DNA from: Acidobacteriota bacterium
GTDB taxonomy: Bacteria; Acidobacteriota; Terriglobia; Bryobacterales; UBA6623
Length of the DNA stretch: 36,112 nt
Direction of reading: 5' to 3'
Assembly (NCBI GenBank): GCA_027592785.1
Contig: JAQCLD010000041.1
Span: forward strand, 1-36,112
A program made the translations under genes and the position numbers. Under the pieces are notes generated by a model, which was not told where the DNA came from, did no database searches, and saw only the letters and a list, made by a program, of their open reading frames with translations. Of the stretch, positions 25,007-33,753 are shown one piece after another; positions within the stretch are counted from its first letter, which is position 1, and each line of letters begins with the position of its first letter.

Positions 25007-26203
25007 CTAGAAGGTGCTGCCGGCCGTCAGAGTGAGCTGGAAGGGGCTCTTGGTCATATTGGAGGCAACGCCTTCGAAGTTGACCTTCGAACCGCGACTC
25101 GGCGCCGCACGGAGGCGATTCTCAAGGTTGAGCACGACTTCGACCGGGCCGCCGGGCTGACTGCCCAGGTTGAGCCTCTGCGGACGGTCAGAATCAGCGC
25201 CCAGGACATAAAGTTCCATCTTGGGCGACACCTTGCCCTGCAGGTTAGACCAGACGCTGTCGCCTGTTGAGCCGGTCAGCGCGTCGCGCAGGTCAATGAA
25301 GACGTAAACCAGCGGATTGGCATCGCGTCGCGCTTCCTCGGCCTTAAACTCGCGAACGCTGGCCGACTCAATCGTCAGACCCGCCGGCGGGAGAGGCTGC
25401 TTCATTGCCGCCTGCTTGAGGGCGTCCAAGCCGTCTTGGGTACCGGCGTACTTGCCATACAACGTCGAAAGATAGTCGGCAACCTGCGTGCGACCGGCGG
25501 CGGGAAGGGCGCCTTCGCCTTCATAGACGGCGGCGCGGGCGAACGAGAACAGCGCGAGTTCGTTCTTGTCCGGGTCGCCCTGAGCCAACACAACGTTACC
25601 GAGCCAGTAGGACACTTGGCCCAGATTCGGGTTCATGCCGAGCACGGTCTTGAACTCAGATTCAGCCTTGACATTGTCCTTGCGCTGCATGTGGACCCAG
25701 CCGAGCGTCTGGTGAGAAGTTGTCAGAATCTGACCCTTCACTGAGTTCCACTGTTCGTCGCTCAGGTTTGCCGGCTTGCCGCCGGCAATCAAACTCGAAG
25801 AGGCTTTCTCGCCGGCCGAGAGTACTTCCGCGGACTCGCTTCCCAGGCCGGGAGTCAGTGTTGCGATCGTCAGGTTAGCCTCGAAGTCGCCAGGGAACTG
25901 TCTCAGAACTTCCTCGGCGCCGCCGATGGCTTCAGCCAATTTGCCCGCCGCCTGGTTCGTTCGCATGACCAAGCGCAGCCGGTCTTCCTTGTAGTCCGAC
26001 TCGGGATACTTCTCTTGCCATTCGGCGAGGAGCTGAAGCTTAGTCGCCGGATCCGCCTCCTCAAAGGTCTTATTGATGAGCTCGTACTCGGCCATGTCCT
26101 TGGGCTGTTTTTCCGCGGCCTCTTGAGGCGCGGGAAACGCAGCTGAGGCGGCGAGCAGCACGGCGCAAACGATGACCGCGGAGGTTGTGAATCTTTTCAG
26201 CAT
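25007..26203 (-). CDS. Secreted TPR-containing protein of unknown function
   Basis: 398 residues with a signal peptide (FTTSAVIVCAVLLAASAAFP). The central part contains tetratricopeptide-like helices: EEVLRQFPGDFEANLTIATL, HMQRKDNVKAESEFKTVLGMNP and SYWLGNVVLAQGDPDKNELAL. The last 120 residues are beta-rich (NPLVYVFIDLRDAL, KMELYVLGADSDRPQRLNLG) and unassigned. I recognise no enzyme. It has its own promoter and terminator, so it is a single-gene unit. Confidence 0.82.
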   Translation of the reverse strand: MLKRFTTSAVIVCAVLLAASAAFPAPQEAAEKQPKDMAEYELINKTFEEADPATKLQLLAEWQEKYPESDYKEDRLRLVMRTNQAAGKLAEAIGGAEEVLRQFPGDFEANLTIATLTPGLGSESAEVLSAGEKASSSLIAGGKPANLSDEQWNSVKGQILTTSHQTLGWVHMQRKDNVKAESEFKTVLGMNPNLGQVSYWLGNVVLAQGDPDKNELALFSFARAAVYEGEGALPAAGRTQVADYLSTLYGKYAGTQDGLDALKQAAMKQPLPPAGLTIESASVREFKAEEARRDANPLVYVFIDLRDALTGSTGDSVWSNLQGKVSPKMELYVLGADSDRPQRLNLGSQPGGPVEVVLNLENRLRAAPSRGSKVNFEGVASNMTKSPFQLTLTAGSTF

Positions 26204-26290
26204 GGGTTTAATATTCTCCAGGAGCCAGCCTTTCGGGCTGCCGGGTCCCTTGGTTCGCTCTCAGGCGAGCCAAGCCCTTTGGCTTCGCGC

Positions 26291-26318
26291 TGTTACGGAG
26301 CCATTCGCGGAGTATAAT
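26291..26318 (+). promoter_or_regulatory. Possible promoter facing the symporter gene
   Basis: TGTTAC (26291-26296), 16-nt spacer, TATAAT (26313-26318) on the plus strand. The -10 is a perfect consensus; the -35 is weak. It overlaps the -10 of the minus-strand promoter at 26311-26339. Confidence 0.45.
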
Positions 26319-26339
26319 CCAGCGACGTGGCGGGCGCAA
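26311..26339 (-). promoter_or_regulatory. Promoter of the TPR gene
   Basis: Minus strand: TTGCGC (26334-26339), 17-nt spacer, TATACT (26311-26316). The resulting leader of about 100 nt contains two hairpins: CTTGG-TTCGC against GCGAG-CCAAG, and CAGCC against GGCTG nearer the start codon. Confidence 0.6.
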
Positions 26340-26471
26340 CAGCAACAATCGATCCCAGCGTAGTCCGTGCCGACCGATCTGCATGCATCGGACCGGCTAA
26401 TCAGCTCCGAAATATGAGACGTCAGCTGTGAGCGGTTTGTTTCAACTTCCGTTGCCATGGGGTCGCCTCCG

Positions 26472-27926
26472 ATGACGGAGCGCTGGCTCGACCTGGCCAT
26501 CATCGGGGCGTACCTAGTTGCGGTGACGATCTTCGGAGCCCGATTTGGCAAGGGTCAGAAGACTTTACGCGACTACTTCCTGGGCGGCAAGCAAGCCCCC
26601 TGGTGGGCGATTAGCCTGTCTATCGTTGCGGCGGAAACATCGACGCTCACCATCATCGGAACGCCAGCTTTGGCCTTTGGGTCCGACTTAGGCTTCCTGC
26701 AAATCGCCTTCGGATACCTGCTGGCCCGCGTGGTGATCTCTCTGATTTTTATTCCCGCCTACTGGCGCGGAGAGATGTTCACCGCCTACGAACTGATGAG
26801 AAGGCGGTTCGGAGAGAAACTGCGGCGGGTCACGGCGTCGACATTTCTGGTCACGCGTTCGCTGGCCGAGGGCGTGCGCGTATTCGCCATTTCTCTGGTG
26901 GTGTCGGTGGTGCTGGGGACCGGCGAATTGGCGTCAATCGTCATCATCAGCCTGCTGACGATCTTCTACACCTTCCACGGCGGCATGGCGGCTGTGATCT
27001 GGACAGACGTCGTGCAGATGGCGCTCTACGTATCGGGCGCACTGCTGAGTTTCTGGATGATCTTGCAACAGATCCCGGGCGGATGGGAGCAGGTCGCGGC
27101 GGTCGCCCTTGCCGAAGACAAGTTTCGAATCTTTCACTTTGGCTTCGCTCCCAACATGGAGTTCTTCTCGATCACCTACACCTTCTGGGCTGGCCTGTTG
27201 GGCGGATGTTTTCTCACGACCGCGACACACGGCACCGACCAGCTAGTCGTGCAGCGCCTGCTCAGCGCCCGTTCGCAAGCAGAAAGCCGCTTGGCCCTGC
27301 TGTCGAGCTGGTTCGTGATCTTCATGCAGTTTGCGCTGTTCCTGACGATCGGCGTCATGCTCTACGTCTTCCACCAACAAACGGGATCCCTGCCGCCGGA
27401 TCCGTTAGATCGGCTTTACCCTAGCTTCGTTTGGAACTATCTGCCGCCGGTCGTTTCAGGCATTGTCATCGCGGCCATCATCGCAGCTGCCATGTCAAAC
27501 ATTAGCGCTGCCTTGAATTCCTTGGCGTCCGCAACAATCGTCGACATTGCTCTGCCGATATTCGGCGATCGGTTGGGCAACGACCAAGCACAGCTGCGAG
27601 CCTCAAAGATCGCAACTGTGGCCTGGGGAGCGGTGCTAATCGGCATCGCATTTCTGGCCCGAACGTGGGGTTCTGTGTTGGAGGCGGGATTGGCGATCGC
27701 GTCCGTGCCTTTAGGGGCGCTGTTGGGCGTTTTTAGCCTGGGCGTGCTGACCACGCGAGTCTCCCAGAACGCCGCTTTGACCGGGATGGCCGCCGGTTTG
27801 GCAGCGGTCCTGTACACGACCTTCCGAACGCCTGTAGCGTGGACGTGGTACGTCGTGATCGGCGCTGTCGTCACGTTCAGCGTGGGTCTGGCGGTCTCGT
27901 ACCTCTTCCCCAACCGATCCCAGTAG
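26472..27926 (+). CDS. Sodium:solute symporter (SSS family)
   Basis: About 484 residues with 13 or so membrane segments. Start chosen at ATG 26472 (MTERWLDLAIIGAYLVAVTIFG), which places the first helix correctly; ATG 26457 is also in frame. Family marks: DYFLGGKQAPWWAISLSIVAAETSTLT, GGMAAVIWTDVVQMALYVSGALLSFWMI, and AIIAAAMSNISAALNSLASATIVD, where the conserved Ser/Thr of the sodium site lies. It imports an organic solute with sodium. The substrate cannot be told. It stands alone on the plus strand. Confidence 0.92.
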   Translation: MTERWLDLAIIGAYLVAVTIFGARFGKGQKTLRDYFLGGKQAPWWAISLSIVAAETSTLTIIGTPALAFGSDLGFLQIAFGYLLARVVISLIFIPAYWRGEMFTAYELMRRRFGEKLRRVTASTFLVTRSLAEGVRVFAISLVVSVVLGTGELASIVIISLLTIFYTFHGGMAAVIWTDVVQMALYVSGALLSFWMILQQIPGGWEQVAAVALAEDKFRIFHFGFAPNMEFFSITYTFWAGLLGGCFLTTATHGTDQLVVQRLLSARSQAESRLALLSSWFVIFMQFALFLTIGVMLYVFHQQTGSLPPDPLDRLYPSFVWNYLPPVVSGIVIAAIIAAAMSNISAALNSLASATIVDIALPIFGDRLGNDQAQLRASKIATVAWGAVLIGIAFLARTWGSVLEAGLAIASVPLGALLGVFSLGVLTTRVSQNAALTGMAAGLAAVLYTTFRTPVAWTWYVVIGAVVTFSVGLAVSYLFPNRSQ

Positions 27927-28045
27927 CGCCAGGAACGCCCGTAGAGGCCCAACTCCAAACGGACAGACGCGTCAAGGGCTTGGCGTGGAAGCCCATTTTA
28001 GGGACAATGGTTGTCAAATTAACGGCGACACTTGGCCGAACCGAA

Positions 28046-28069
28046 ACTGTCGACGCCCGATCCGACAGT
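28046..28069 (+). repeat. Inverted repeat upstream of a small basic protein gene
   Basis: ACTGTCG (28046-28052) and CGACAGT (28063-28069) are perfect 7-bp arms with a 10-nt spacer. The 208-nt gap between the symporter gene and the ATG at 28135 shows no clear promoter. The repeat may be an operator or an mRNA hairpin. Confidence 0.4.
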
Positions 28070-28134
28070 GTGTTAAGGGTCTCGCGGGCCGTGGAGCAAT
28101 CCTCACAAGAAACAGCTTTTTGGAGTTTAACTCG

Positions 28135-28317
28135 ATGGATGTTAACAAAATCCTCACTGATCTAAGACAGGAGCGCGAACAGATCGAAGACGCAATTATT
28201 TCGTTGGAACGCCTTGCGCGAGGCCGTGGAAAGCGCCGTGGCCGTCCGCCGGCCTGGATGAAAGGGGCGGAAGACCGGCGTGAGATTCGCTCCACCGAAA
28301 ATGGCAAAGACAAATAG
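28135..28317 (+). CDS. Small basic protein, probable acidobacterial conserved hypothetical
   Basis: 60 residues. An amphipathic helical N-terminus (NKILTDLRQEREQIEDAIIS LERLA, residues 4-28) is followed by a very basic segment with RGKRRGRPPAW, which resembles an AT-hook (RGRPP). GGAG lies 9 nt before the ATG. The open frame extends 50 codons upstream but lacks coding character. I have the impression of similar small proteins in other Acidobacteriota, but cannot check it here. A DNA-binding role is inference from the RGRP motif. Confidence 0.65.
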   Translation: MDVNKILTDLRQEREQIEDAIISLERLARGRGKRRGRPPAWMKGAEDRREIRSTENGKDK

Positions 28318-28332
28318 GCCGCCGCAAGTCGG

Positions 28333-30642
28333 CTAGTCGTAAAGCAGGTAAGGTTTCCGTTCGGCTTGGAAGTCCGCCGCTAGGCGCTGCCAGCGTCTCC
28401 AGATTGTTTCGACTGGAACCGAAGCAGAGAGTTGTTCGATGCTTTGGCTGTCGCCGATTAGCAACCCGGTTTGCTTGAAGTCCAAGTGGGCGGGGTAGAG
28501 TTCACCCAAGATCGAAGCGAGTTCCAAGCCCATGCGCAGCGATCCGAGCGCCTCGCGGTCGAAGATCGTCATCCCCACGCCTTCAATTGACTTGCCCGCG
28601 AAGTTGGAAGAAGCTGGCGTGCGTACCTCCGGATGGAACCGAACGCCTGCCAAACCCCTCTGGTTCAGCTTCTCAGCGAGTTGTTTGCCGTCGATCCAAT
28701 CGGCGCCGATGAACTCGAACGGTTCATCGAGTCCGCGGCCGACGGAGTAATTCCTCAGACCCTCGAGCAGAGCGATGCCGGGATAGAGAATCGCTTGATC
28801 GAGGGAGCGGATATTGGGCGAGGGATTCACCCAAGGCAATCCCGTTTCGTCGAACCACATCGCACGGCGCCAACCGCGCATGGGCACGACTCTCACGTCG
28901 GCGCCTACTCGCTTCATGGAATTGAAGAATAGCGCCAACTCGCCCACGGTCATGCCGTGCCGTACCGGCAAGTCCATGTAGCCGATGAAGGAGTGATGTT
29001 GCGCATCGAGCAAGGGCCCTTCGACCCGCGTTCCGGTAATTGGATTGGGACGGTCAAGAATGTAGATCGGGATACCGGCTTTAGCGGCCTCCTCGATCGC
29101 ATAAGCCATGGTCGTCGTGTAGGTGTAAAAACGTGCTCCGACGTCTTGAATGTCGAAGACAAGAGCGTCTAGGTCGGCAAGCATTTCTTGTTTTGGCCGC
29201 CGCTGATCAGGACGATAGAGGCTGACGACAGGCGTCCCGGTCGTTGGATCGACGGCGTCGGCAATGAGCTCTTCGTCCAACTGCCCCGTTAAGCCGTGCT
29301 CGGGGGAGAAAACTCGCACGAGCTGAACATCCGTTCGAGCCGCGAAAAGGTCAACGTTGCGGCGGCTGAGGCGATCGACGCCCGTGTGGTTGGTGATCAG
29401 GCCGATGCGTTTGCCTGCCAGCCGCTCGAAATTTTCAGCGACGAGTACGTCGAGACCTGTTTCGATCGCGGGCACAGCGGGAATGGCGACGGCGCGGCCT
29501 TCGACGGCTTCGCGGGCGGCGTCGAAGGCCAGGTCATCGAGCGCGGCGGCCGCCGCCGAGGCGATGCGGCTGCGCAGGCTGACGACAGACGTGCGCGTCG
29601 TCGGGTGGACGCGATTGGTCATGAGCACGATCCACAGACGCGTACCCGGATCGATCCAAACCGAGCAACCGGTATAGCCGGTGTGGCCGTAGGAGCCGAT
29701 TGGCAGCAAGTCGCCGCGCGGCGAGGCGTAGGGAGAATCGATGTCCCAGCCGAGGCCTCGAGACGGCAGGTCCGGCGGAGACTGGCGTGTCGTCATCTGC
29801 GCGACGCTGAGCGGGCTGAGAATGCGGCGGCTGCCTCGTTCGCCTCCTCGGAGCATGGCTTGGGCGAAGCGGCCTAGGTCTCTTGCTGTGGTGAAAAGTC
29901 CAGCGTGTCCGGCCACGCCGCCCATGAAGCGGGTTGTCGGGTCGTGAACCACGCCATGCAGAATCGTGCCGTCAGACAACTGCTCGGTGGGCGCGATTCG
30001 GACGCGCAGTACCGGGTCCGGCAAGTAGGTCGAGTCGGTCATCGACAGCGGCTCGAAGATTCGCTGGGCGGCGAACTCGTCAATGGGCAGCCCGGACACT
30101 TGGTGAACAATCTCGGCCAGCAGGATGAAGTTGATGTCGCTGTAGATGAAACGCGTGCCTGGTTCGGCGGTCGGCTTTTCGCGCAGGGCCTTGGCGATGC
30201 CGGTTTCGTAGCCGCTCCAGACGGGCTCCAGGTCGACGTCGGGACGCAGGCCGGAGGTGTGGGTGAGCAGTTGGCGGATGGTGATGTCGCCGCCCGCGAA
30301 GTCAGGAAGGAACGTTCTGACGCGATCGTCGAGCCGGAGGCGGCCTTCCTCGACGAGCATCATCACGGCTGGCGCGGTGGCGGCGACCTTGGTGAGCGAA
30401 GCGGCGTCGAAAACAGTATCGACGTCCATTGGCTCGCGGTTGGGGATGAGCCGCTTGGAGCCGTAAGCGGCCTCGTGCAAGATCACGTCGCCGCGGCCGA
30501 TCAGCAATACGGCGCCAGGAATCGTGCGCGCCTTGATCGCGTCTTCAACGATTCGGTCGAGGTTGGCGGAGCCCTTCCATTCGGCAGCAAACGCAGGGAG
30601 GGTTAAGAGAACGGCAAATAGGACCGCGACAACGCGCTTCAC
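28333..30642 (-). CDS. Fusion of a serine hydrolase (beta-lactamase fold) and NamZ-type exo-muramidase (DUF1343)
   Basis: 769 residues with a signal peptide (VVAVLFAVLLTLPAFA). The first half is a class C beta-lactamase/penicillin-binding fold: SLTK with Ser82 and Lys85, YSD at 167-169, and GHTG as third motif. From about residue 400 it becomes DUF1343: GKRIGLITNHTGVDRLSRRN, VFSPEHGLTGQLDEE, FDIQDVGARFYTYTTTMAYA, LDRPNPITG. DUF1343 is the GH171 exo-beta-N-acetylmuramidase family (NamZ). In Bacillus subtilis separate genes for both activities adjoin in the muropeptide recovery operon. A role in cell-wall turnover outside the cytoplasm follows. Confidence 0.88.
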   Translation of the reverse strand: MKRVVAVLFAVLLTLPAFAAEWKGSANLDRIVEDAIKARTIPGAVLLIGRGDVILHEAAYGSKRLIPNREPMDVDTVFDAASLTKVAATAPAVMMLVEEGRLRLDDRVRTFLPDFAGGDITIRQLLTHTSGLRPDVDLEPVWSGYETGIAKALREKPTAEPGTRFIYSDINFILLAEIVHQVSGLPIDEFAAQRIFEPLSMTDSTYLPDPVLRVRIAPTEQLSDGTILHGVVHDPTTRFMGGVAGHAGLFTTARDLGRFAQAMLRGGERGSRRILSPLSVAQMTTRQSPPDLPSRGLGWDIDSPYASPRGDLLPIGSYGHTGYTGCSVWIDPGTRLWIVLMTNRVHPTTRTSVVSLRSRIASAAAAALDDLAFDAAREAVEGRAVAIPAVPAIETGLDVLVAENFERLAGKRIGLITNHTGVDRLSRRNVDLFAARTDVQLVRVFSPEHGLTGQLDEELIADAVDPTTGTPVVSLYRPDQRRPKQEMLADLDALVFDIQDVGARFYTYTTTMAYAIEEAAKAGIPIYILDRPNPITGTRVEGPLLDAQHHSFIGYMDLPVRHGMTVGELALFFNSMKRVGADVRVVPMRGWRRAMWFDETGLPWVNPSPNIRSLDQAILYPGIALLEGLRNYSVGRGLDEPFEFIGADWIDGKQLAEKLNQRGLAGVRFHPEVRTPASSNFAGKSIEGVGMTIFDREALGSLRMGLELASILGELYPAHLDFKQTGLLIGDSQSIEQLSASVPVETIWRRWQRLAADFQAERKPYLLYD

Positions 30643-30681
30643 GCTGTCGAGTCTACCAGTGCCGGCGGGTCGCGAACAGGG

Positions 30682-31323
30682 CTAGGGGCGCGACAGGTCC
30701 CGCAGGTAGATATCCTTGAAGCGCATACGGCCTTGTCCGCCGGAGTGCAGTTGCAGGGCGATGACGCCCTCTTCGGCGATGGGCGAGGGGTAGGTGAAGT
30801 CGAGGACCTGGATCCCGTTCAAGGTCACCACGTAGCGATTGCCCTGGACCTGGATCAGCATGTCATTCCAGTCGGTGGGCCGGATGACGGTTTCGAACTC
30901 CGGCGGCGGCCATGCGACCCAGCCGCGGCCATCGCCGTAAACGCCGCCTGTATGGTGGCCGAGCACGCGGTCGATTTCGACTTGGCGGCCGGCTGTAACG
31001 GTCGCGGTCCCTTCTTTGAACGCAGTATGGAAGTAGACGCCGGAGTTGCCGTCGGCTTCGCATTTGAAGCGCAGAGAAAATTCAAAATCGCTGTAGCTCT
31101 TCTCTGTCGCCAAATAACCGTACTCTGCCGTGACTCCTTCGCCGAGGATGACCCCGTCTTCGACGACCCAACGCTCGTTGCCGATCTGCGTCCAGCCGGT
31201 CAGGTCTTTGCCGTTGAAGAGTTGCACCCATTCCGGGTCGATCCGATTCGGCCGAACGAACTGCCCAGGGCAAAGGGGCGCGGCGAGCGCGATGACGAAG
31301 GCAAGCAGGAATAGGCGACGCAT
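30682..31323 (-). CDS. Secreted DUF1080 (3-keto-disaccharide hydrolase-like) protein
   Basis: 213 residues with a signal peptide (LFLLAFVIALAAPLCPGQ). The concanavalin-like DUF1080 fold shows WVQLFNGKDLTGW, FEFSLRFKCEADGNSGVYFH, DWNDMLIQVQGNRYVVTLNG and IALQLHSGGQGRMRFKDIYL. Members act on glycans, some as 3-keto-glycoside hydrolases. Such genes are abundant in Acidobacteriota and Planctomycetota. It lies 39 nt from the hydrolase/NamZ fusion gene on the same strand and diverges from the carbamoyltransferase. Confidence 0.9.
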   Translation of the reverse strand: MRRLFLLAFVIALAAPLCPGQFVRPNRIDPEWVQLFNGKDLTGWTQIGNERWVVEDGVILGEGVTAEYGYLATEKSYSDFEFSLRFKCEADGNSGVYFHTAFKEGTATVTAGRQVEIDRVLGHHTGGVYGDGRGWVAWPPPEFETVIRPTDWNDMLIQVQGNRYVVTLNGIQVLDFTYPSPIAEEGVIALQLHSGGQGRMRFKDIYLRDLSRP

Positions 31324-31387
31324 GGCCCCATGCTATCGGTCGCGGGGCACGGCGGCAAGGGGCAACTAGCGTGATACGCTGGCCGCT

Positions 31388-33148
31388 GTGAAGAGGACCT
31401 TCATCCTCGGGTTGTCGGCCTACTACCACGACTCGGCGGCGGCGTTAATCCGCGACGGAGAAATCGTCGCAGCGGCGCAAGAAGAGCGCTTCACTCGCAT
31501 CCGCCACGACGCCGGTTTCCCGTCGCATGCCGTTGCGTACTGTTTGAGCGAGGCAGGACTGTCTGCCGCCGAAGTCGACCACGTAGTTTTCTACGACAAG
31601 CCCATTCTCACCTTCGAAAGGCTGCTTGAGACGTATCTCGACTATGCGCCTGCAGGATTCCGTTCTTTCCTCCAAGCCATGCCGGTATGGATGAAAGAAA
31701 AGCTGTGGACGAGAGAACGCATCGCCAAGGAGTTGGGGGTTGAGTCGCCCATTCTTTTCACCCAGCATCACGAATCCCATGCGGCCAGTGCGTTCTTCCC
31801 CTCGCCGTTTGATTCGGCGGCGGTCTTGACCGTTGACGGCGTGGGGGAATGGGCCACCTCTAGCTACGGATGGGGGCGTGGGAACGAAATCCAACTGCTG
31901 GCGGAAACACGATTTCCGCATTCGTTGGGACTGCTCTATTCGGCGTTCACCTACTACGTCGGGTTCCGTGTGAACTCGGGGGAGTACAAGGTGATGGGCT
32001 TGGCCCCTTACGGGGAACCCAAATACACGGATCGCATTCTGGACGAATTGATCGACTTGCGCGACGACGGCTCGCTTCGTCTGAATATGCGTTATTTCAA
32101 CTTTTGCCAGGGGCTAACGATGACCAACGCCGCCTTCGACGAGCTTTTTGGCGGACCTCCGCGTAAGCCGGAGTCGAAGATGACACAACGTGACATGGAC
32201 TTGGCACGCTCGATTCAAGAAGTGACAGAGGAAGCCATGTTGCGTATGGCGCGCCACGTCCACAAGGAAACCGGCGAGAAGAACCTATGCCTGGCTGGCG
32301 GCGTGGCCCTCAATTGCGTGGCCAACGGACGCATCATGCGCGAAGGTCCGTATGAATCGGTTTGGGTTCAGCCCGCGGCGGGCGACGCTGGAGGGGCCAT
32401 TGGCGCAGCCTTGTCGGTATGGCATCAGTACTTGGGAAATGGTCGCGCGGGGCAAAGCGACAACGCTGACCGCCAAGGCGCCTTCTTGGGTCCCGGCTTC
32501 AGCGAAGCGGAAATTTCAGCGGCGCTGGACTCTCTTGGCGCCCGCTACGAACGGTTGCCGCCGCACGGGATCGTTGCTCACGCGGCCGAGGCGCTGGCTG
32601 CGGGCAAGGTCGTCGGATGGTTCCAAGGACGCATGGAGTTTGGACCGCGGGCCTTAGGCAATCGCAGCATTCTGGGCGACCCGCGCTCACCCGAAATGCA
32701 GAAGATCATCAACCTCAAGATCAAGGGCCGCGAGAGCTTTCGTCCTTTCGCTCCAGCGGTGTTGGCGGAGTTCGCGTCGGAATATTTCGAGCTCGACGGC
32801 GAGTCGCCCTACATGTCGTTTACGGCGCCAGTCCGCGAAGGAGCCGGGATTGCGGCGGTCACGCACTTGGACCGTTCCGCTCGCATCCAGACCGTCAAGC
32901 GCGATACGCACGGCGCTTTTTATGATTTGATCGCCGAGTTCCGGCGGCTGACCGGCTGCGCCGTCGTCGTCAACACGTCATTCAATGTGCGCGGCGAACC
33001 CATCGTGTGCACGTCCGAAGATGCCTTCCGCTGCTTCATGCATACCGAGATGGACGTGTTGGTCTGCGGCAATCACTACTTGCGAAAATCCGCCCAAGAC
33101 ACCGACGCCGCAGCAGCCCTGCGGCAGGAGGCATTTCAACTTGACTAG
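31388..33148 (+). CDS. Carbamoyltransferase (NodU/CmcH/SxtI family)
   Basis: 586 residues from a GTG start. The N-terminal half is the Kae1-like carbamoyl-adenylate domain (FILGLSAYYHDSAAALIRDG, AAQEERFTRIRHDAGFP, HHESHAASAFFPSPFDSAAV, LCLAGGVALNCVANGRI). The C-terminal half is the transferase domain (FQGRMEFGPRALGNRSILGD, KGRESFRPFAPAVL, VVNTSFNVRGEPIV). The enzyme moves a carbamoyl group from carbamoyl phosphate through carbamoyl-AMP to a hydroxyl of a small molecule. It overlaps the next gene by 8 nt, a small SxtJ-like membrane protein, so the three genes here form a unit. The acceptor is unknown. Confidence 0.93.
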   Translation: MKRTFILGLSAYYHDSAAALIRDGEIVAAAQEERFTRIRHDAGFPSHAVAYCLSEAGLSAAEVDHVVFYDKPILTFERLLETYLDYAPAGFRSFLQAMPVWMKEKLWTRERIAKELGVESPILFTQHHESHAASAFFPSPFDSAAVLTVDGVGEWATSSYGWGRGNEIQLLAETRFPHSLGLLYSAFTYYVGFRVNSGEYKVMGLAPYGEPKYTDRILDELIDLRDDGSLRLNMRYFNFCQGLTMTNAAFDELFGGPPRKPESKMTQRDMDLARSIQEVTEEAMLRMARHVHKETGEKNLCLAGGVALNCVANGRIMREGPYESVWVQPAAGDAGGAIGAALSVWHQYLGNGRAGQSDNADRQGAFLGPGFSEAEISAALDSLGARYERLPPHGIVAHAAEALAAGKVVGWFQGRMEFGPRALGNRSILGDPRSPEMQKIINLKIKGRESFRPFAPAVLAEFASEYFELDGESPYMSFTAPVREGAGIAAVTHLDRSARIQTVKRDTHGAFYDLIAEFRRLTGCAVVVNTSFNVRGEPIVCTSEDAFRCFMHTEMDVLVCGNHYLRKSAQDTDAAAALRQEAFQLD

Positions 33149-33533
33149 CAGCCGGGCGCAGGAGCGAAAGTCCGCGCTGACGGTCGGCATCGTGCTGATC
33201 GCGCTTGCCGCATGGAGCGCCTATCGCAACCGCGATACGGCCATCTGGGTGTTTGGATCGCTGGGAGTCGCACTCGTTGCGGCGGGCCTGTTCCTGCCCT
33301 CCGCCGCTCGCGCGTTCCACGTCATTTGGATGCGCTTGGCGCATGCCCTGGGCTGGGTCAATAGCCGGATCCTGTTGGCGCTGCTTTTCTACTTGGTGAT
33401 GACCCCGATGGGCTTGATTCAGCGCCTCGCCGGTCGCGATGCCTTACGGCGCCGCGGGCCGGGGAGCAGCAGCTACTGGATCCCTCGGCCCTCGCCGAAA
33501 CAGTCGAAGGAACAGTTCGAGAGGCTATTCTGA
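33141..33533 (+). CDS. SxtJ-family membrane protein
   Basis: 130 residues from a TTG start at 33141, with AGGAGG 9 nt before it, overlapping the end of the carbamoyltransferase by 8 nt. Three or so membrane segments: LTVGIVLIALAAWSAY, TAIWVFGSLGVALVAAGLFLP, and LLALLFYLVMTPMGLIQRLAG. The ending (RGPGSSSYWIPRP) is typical of the family found beside carbamoyltransferases. Its role is not known. It might hold the enzyme at the membrane. Confidence 0.82.
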   Translation: MTSSRAQERKSALTVGIVLIALAAWSAYRNRDTAIWVFGSLGVALVAAGLFLPSAARAFHVIWMRLAHALGWVNSRILLALLFYLVMTPMGLIQRLAGRDALRRRGPGSSSYWIPRPSPKQSKEQFERLF

Positions 33534-33539
33534 AAGCTT

Positions 33540-33698
33540 GTGAGCAGAGTTTCCCTCATTCGCGAGTTCTGGGCATTGCTGGCCCAGAACAAGAAGCTTT
33601 GGATGCTGCCGATTGTGATTGTGTTCGTCGTGCTCGGAATCCTGCTGGTTTTCGCCGAGACGTCCGCTCTGGCCCCGTTCATCTACACAGTGTTCTAG
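33540..33698 (+). CDS. DUF5989 small membrane protein (SxtK-like)
   Basis: 52 residues from GTG 33540, 6 nt after the SxtJ-like gene. It reads REFWALLAQNKKLWMLP, one membrane helix (IVIVFVVLGILLVFAE), then TSALAPFIYTVF. This is the typical DUF5989 form that accompanies carbamoyltransferase and SxtJ genes in many bacteria. The function is unknown. It closes the three-gene unit. Confidence 0.82.
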   Translation: MSRVSLIREFWALLAQNKKLWMLPIVIVFVVLGILLVFAETSALAPFIYTVF

Positions 33699-33753
33699 CC
33701 AGGGCGCCGTGCGTGGGATAACCAATTCGGGTTATGGGGAGTCCTTACTGGGG

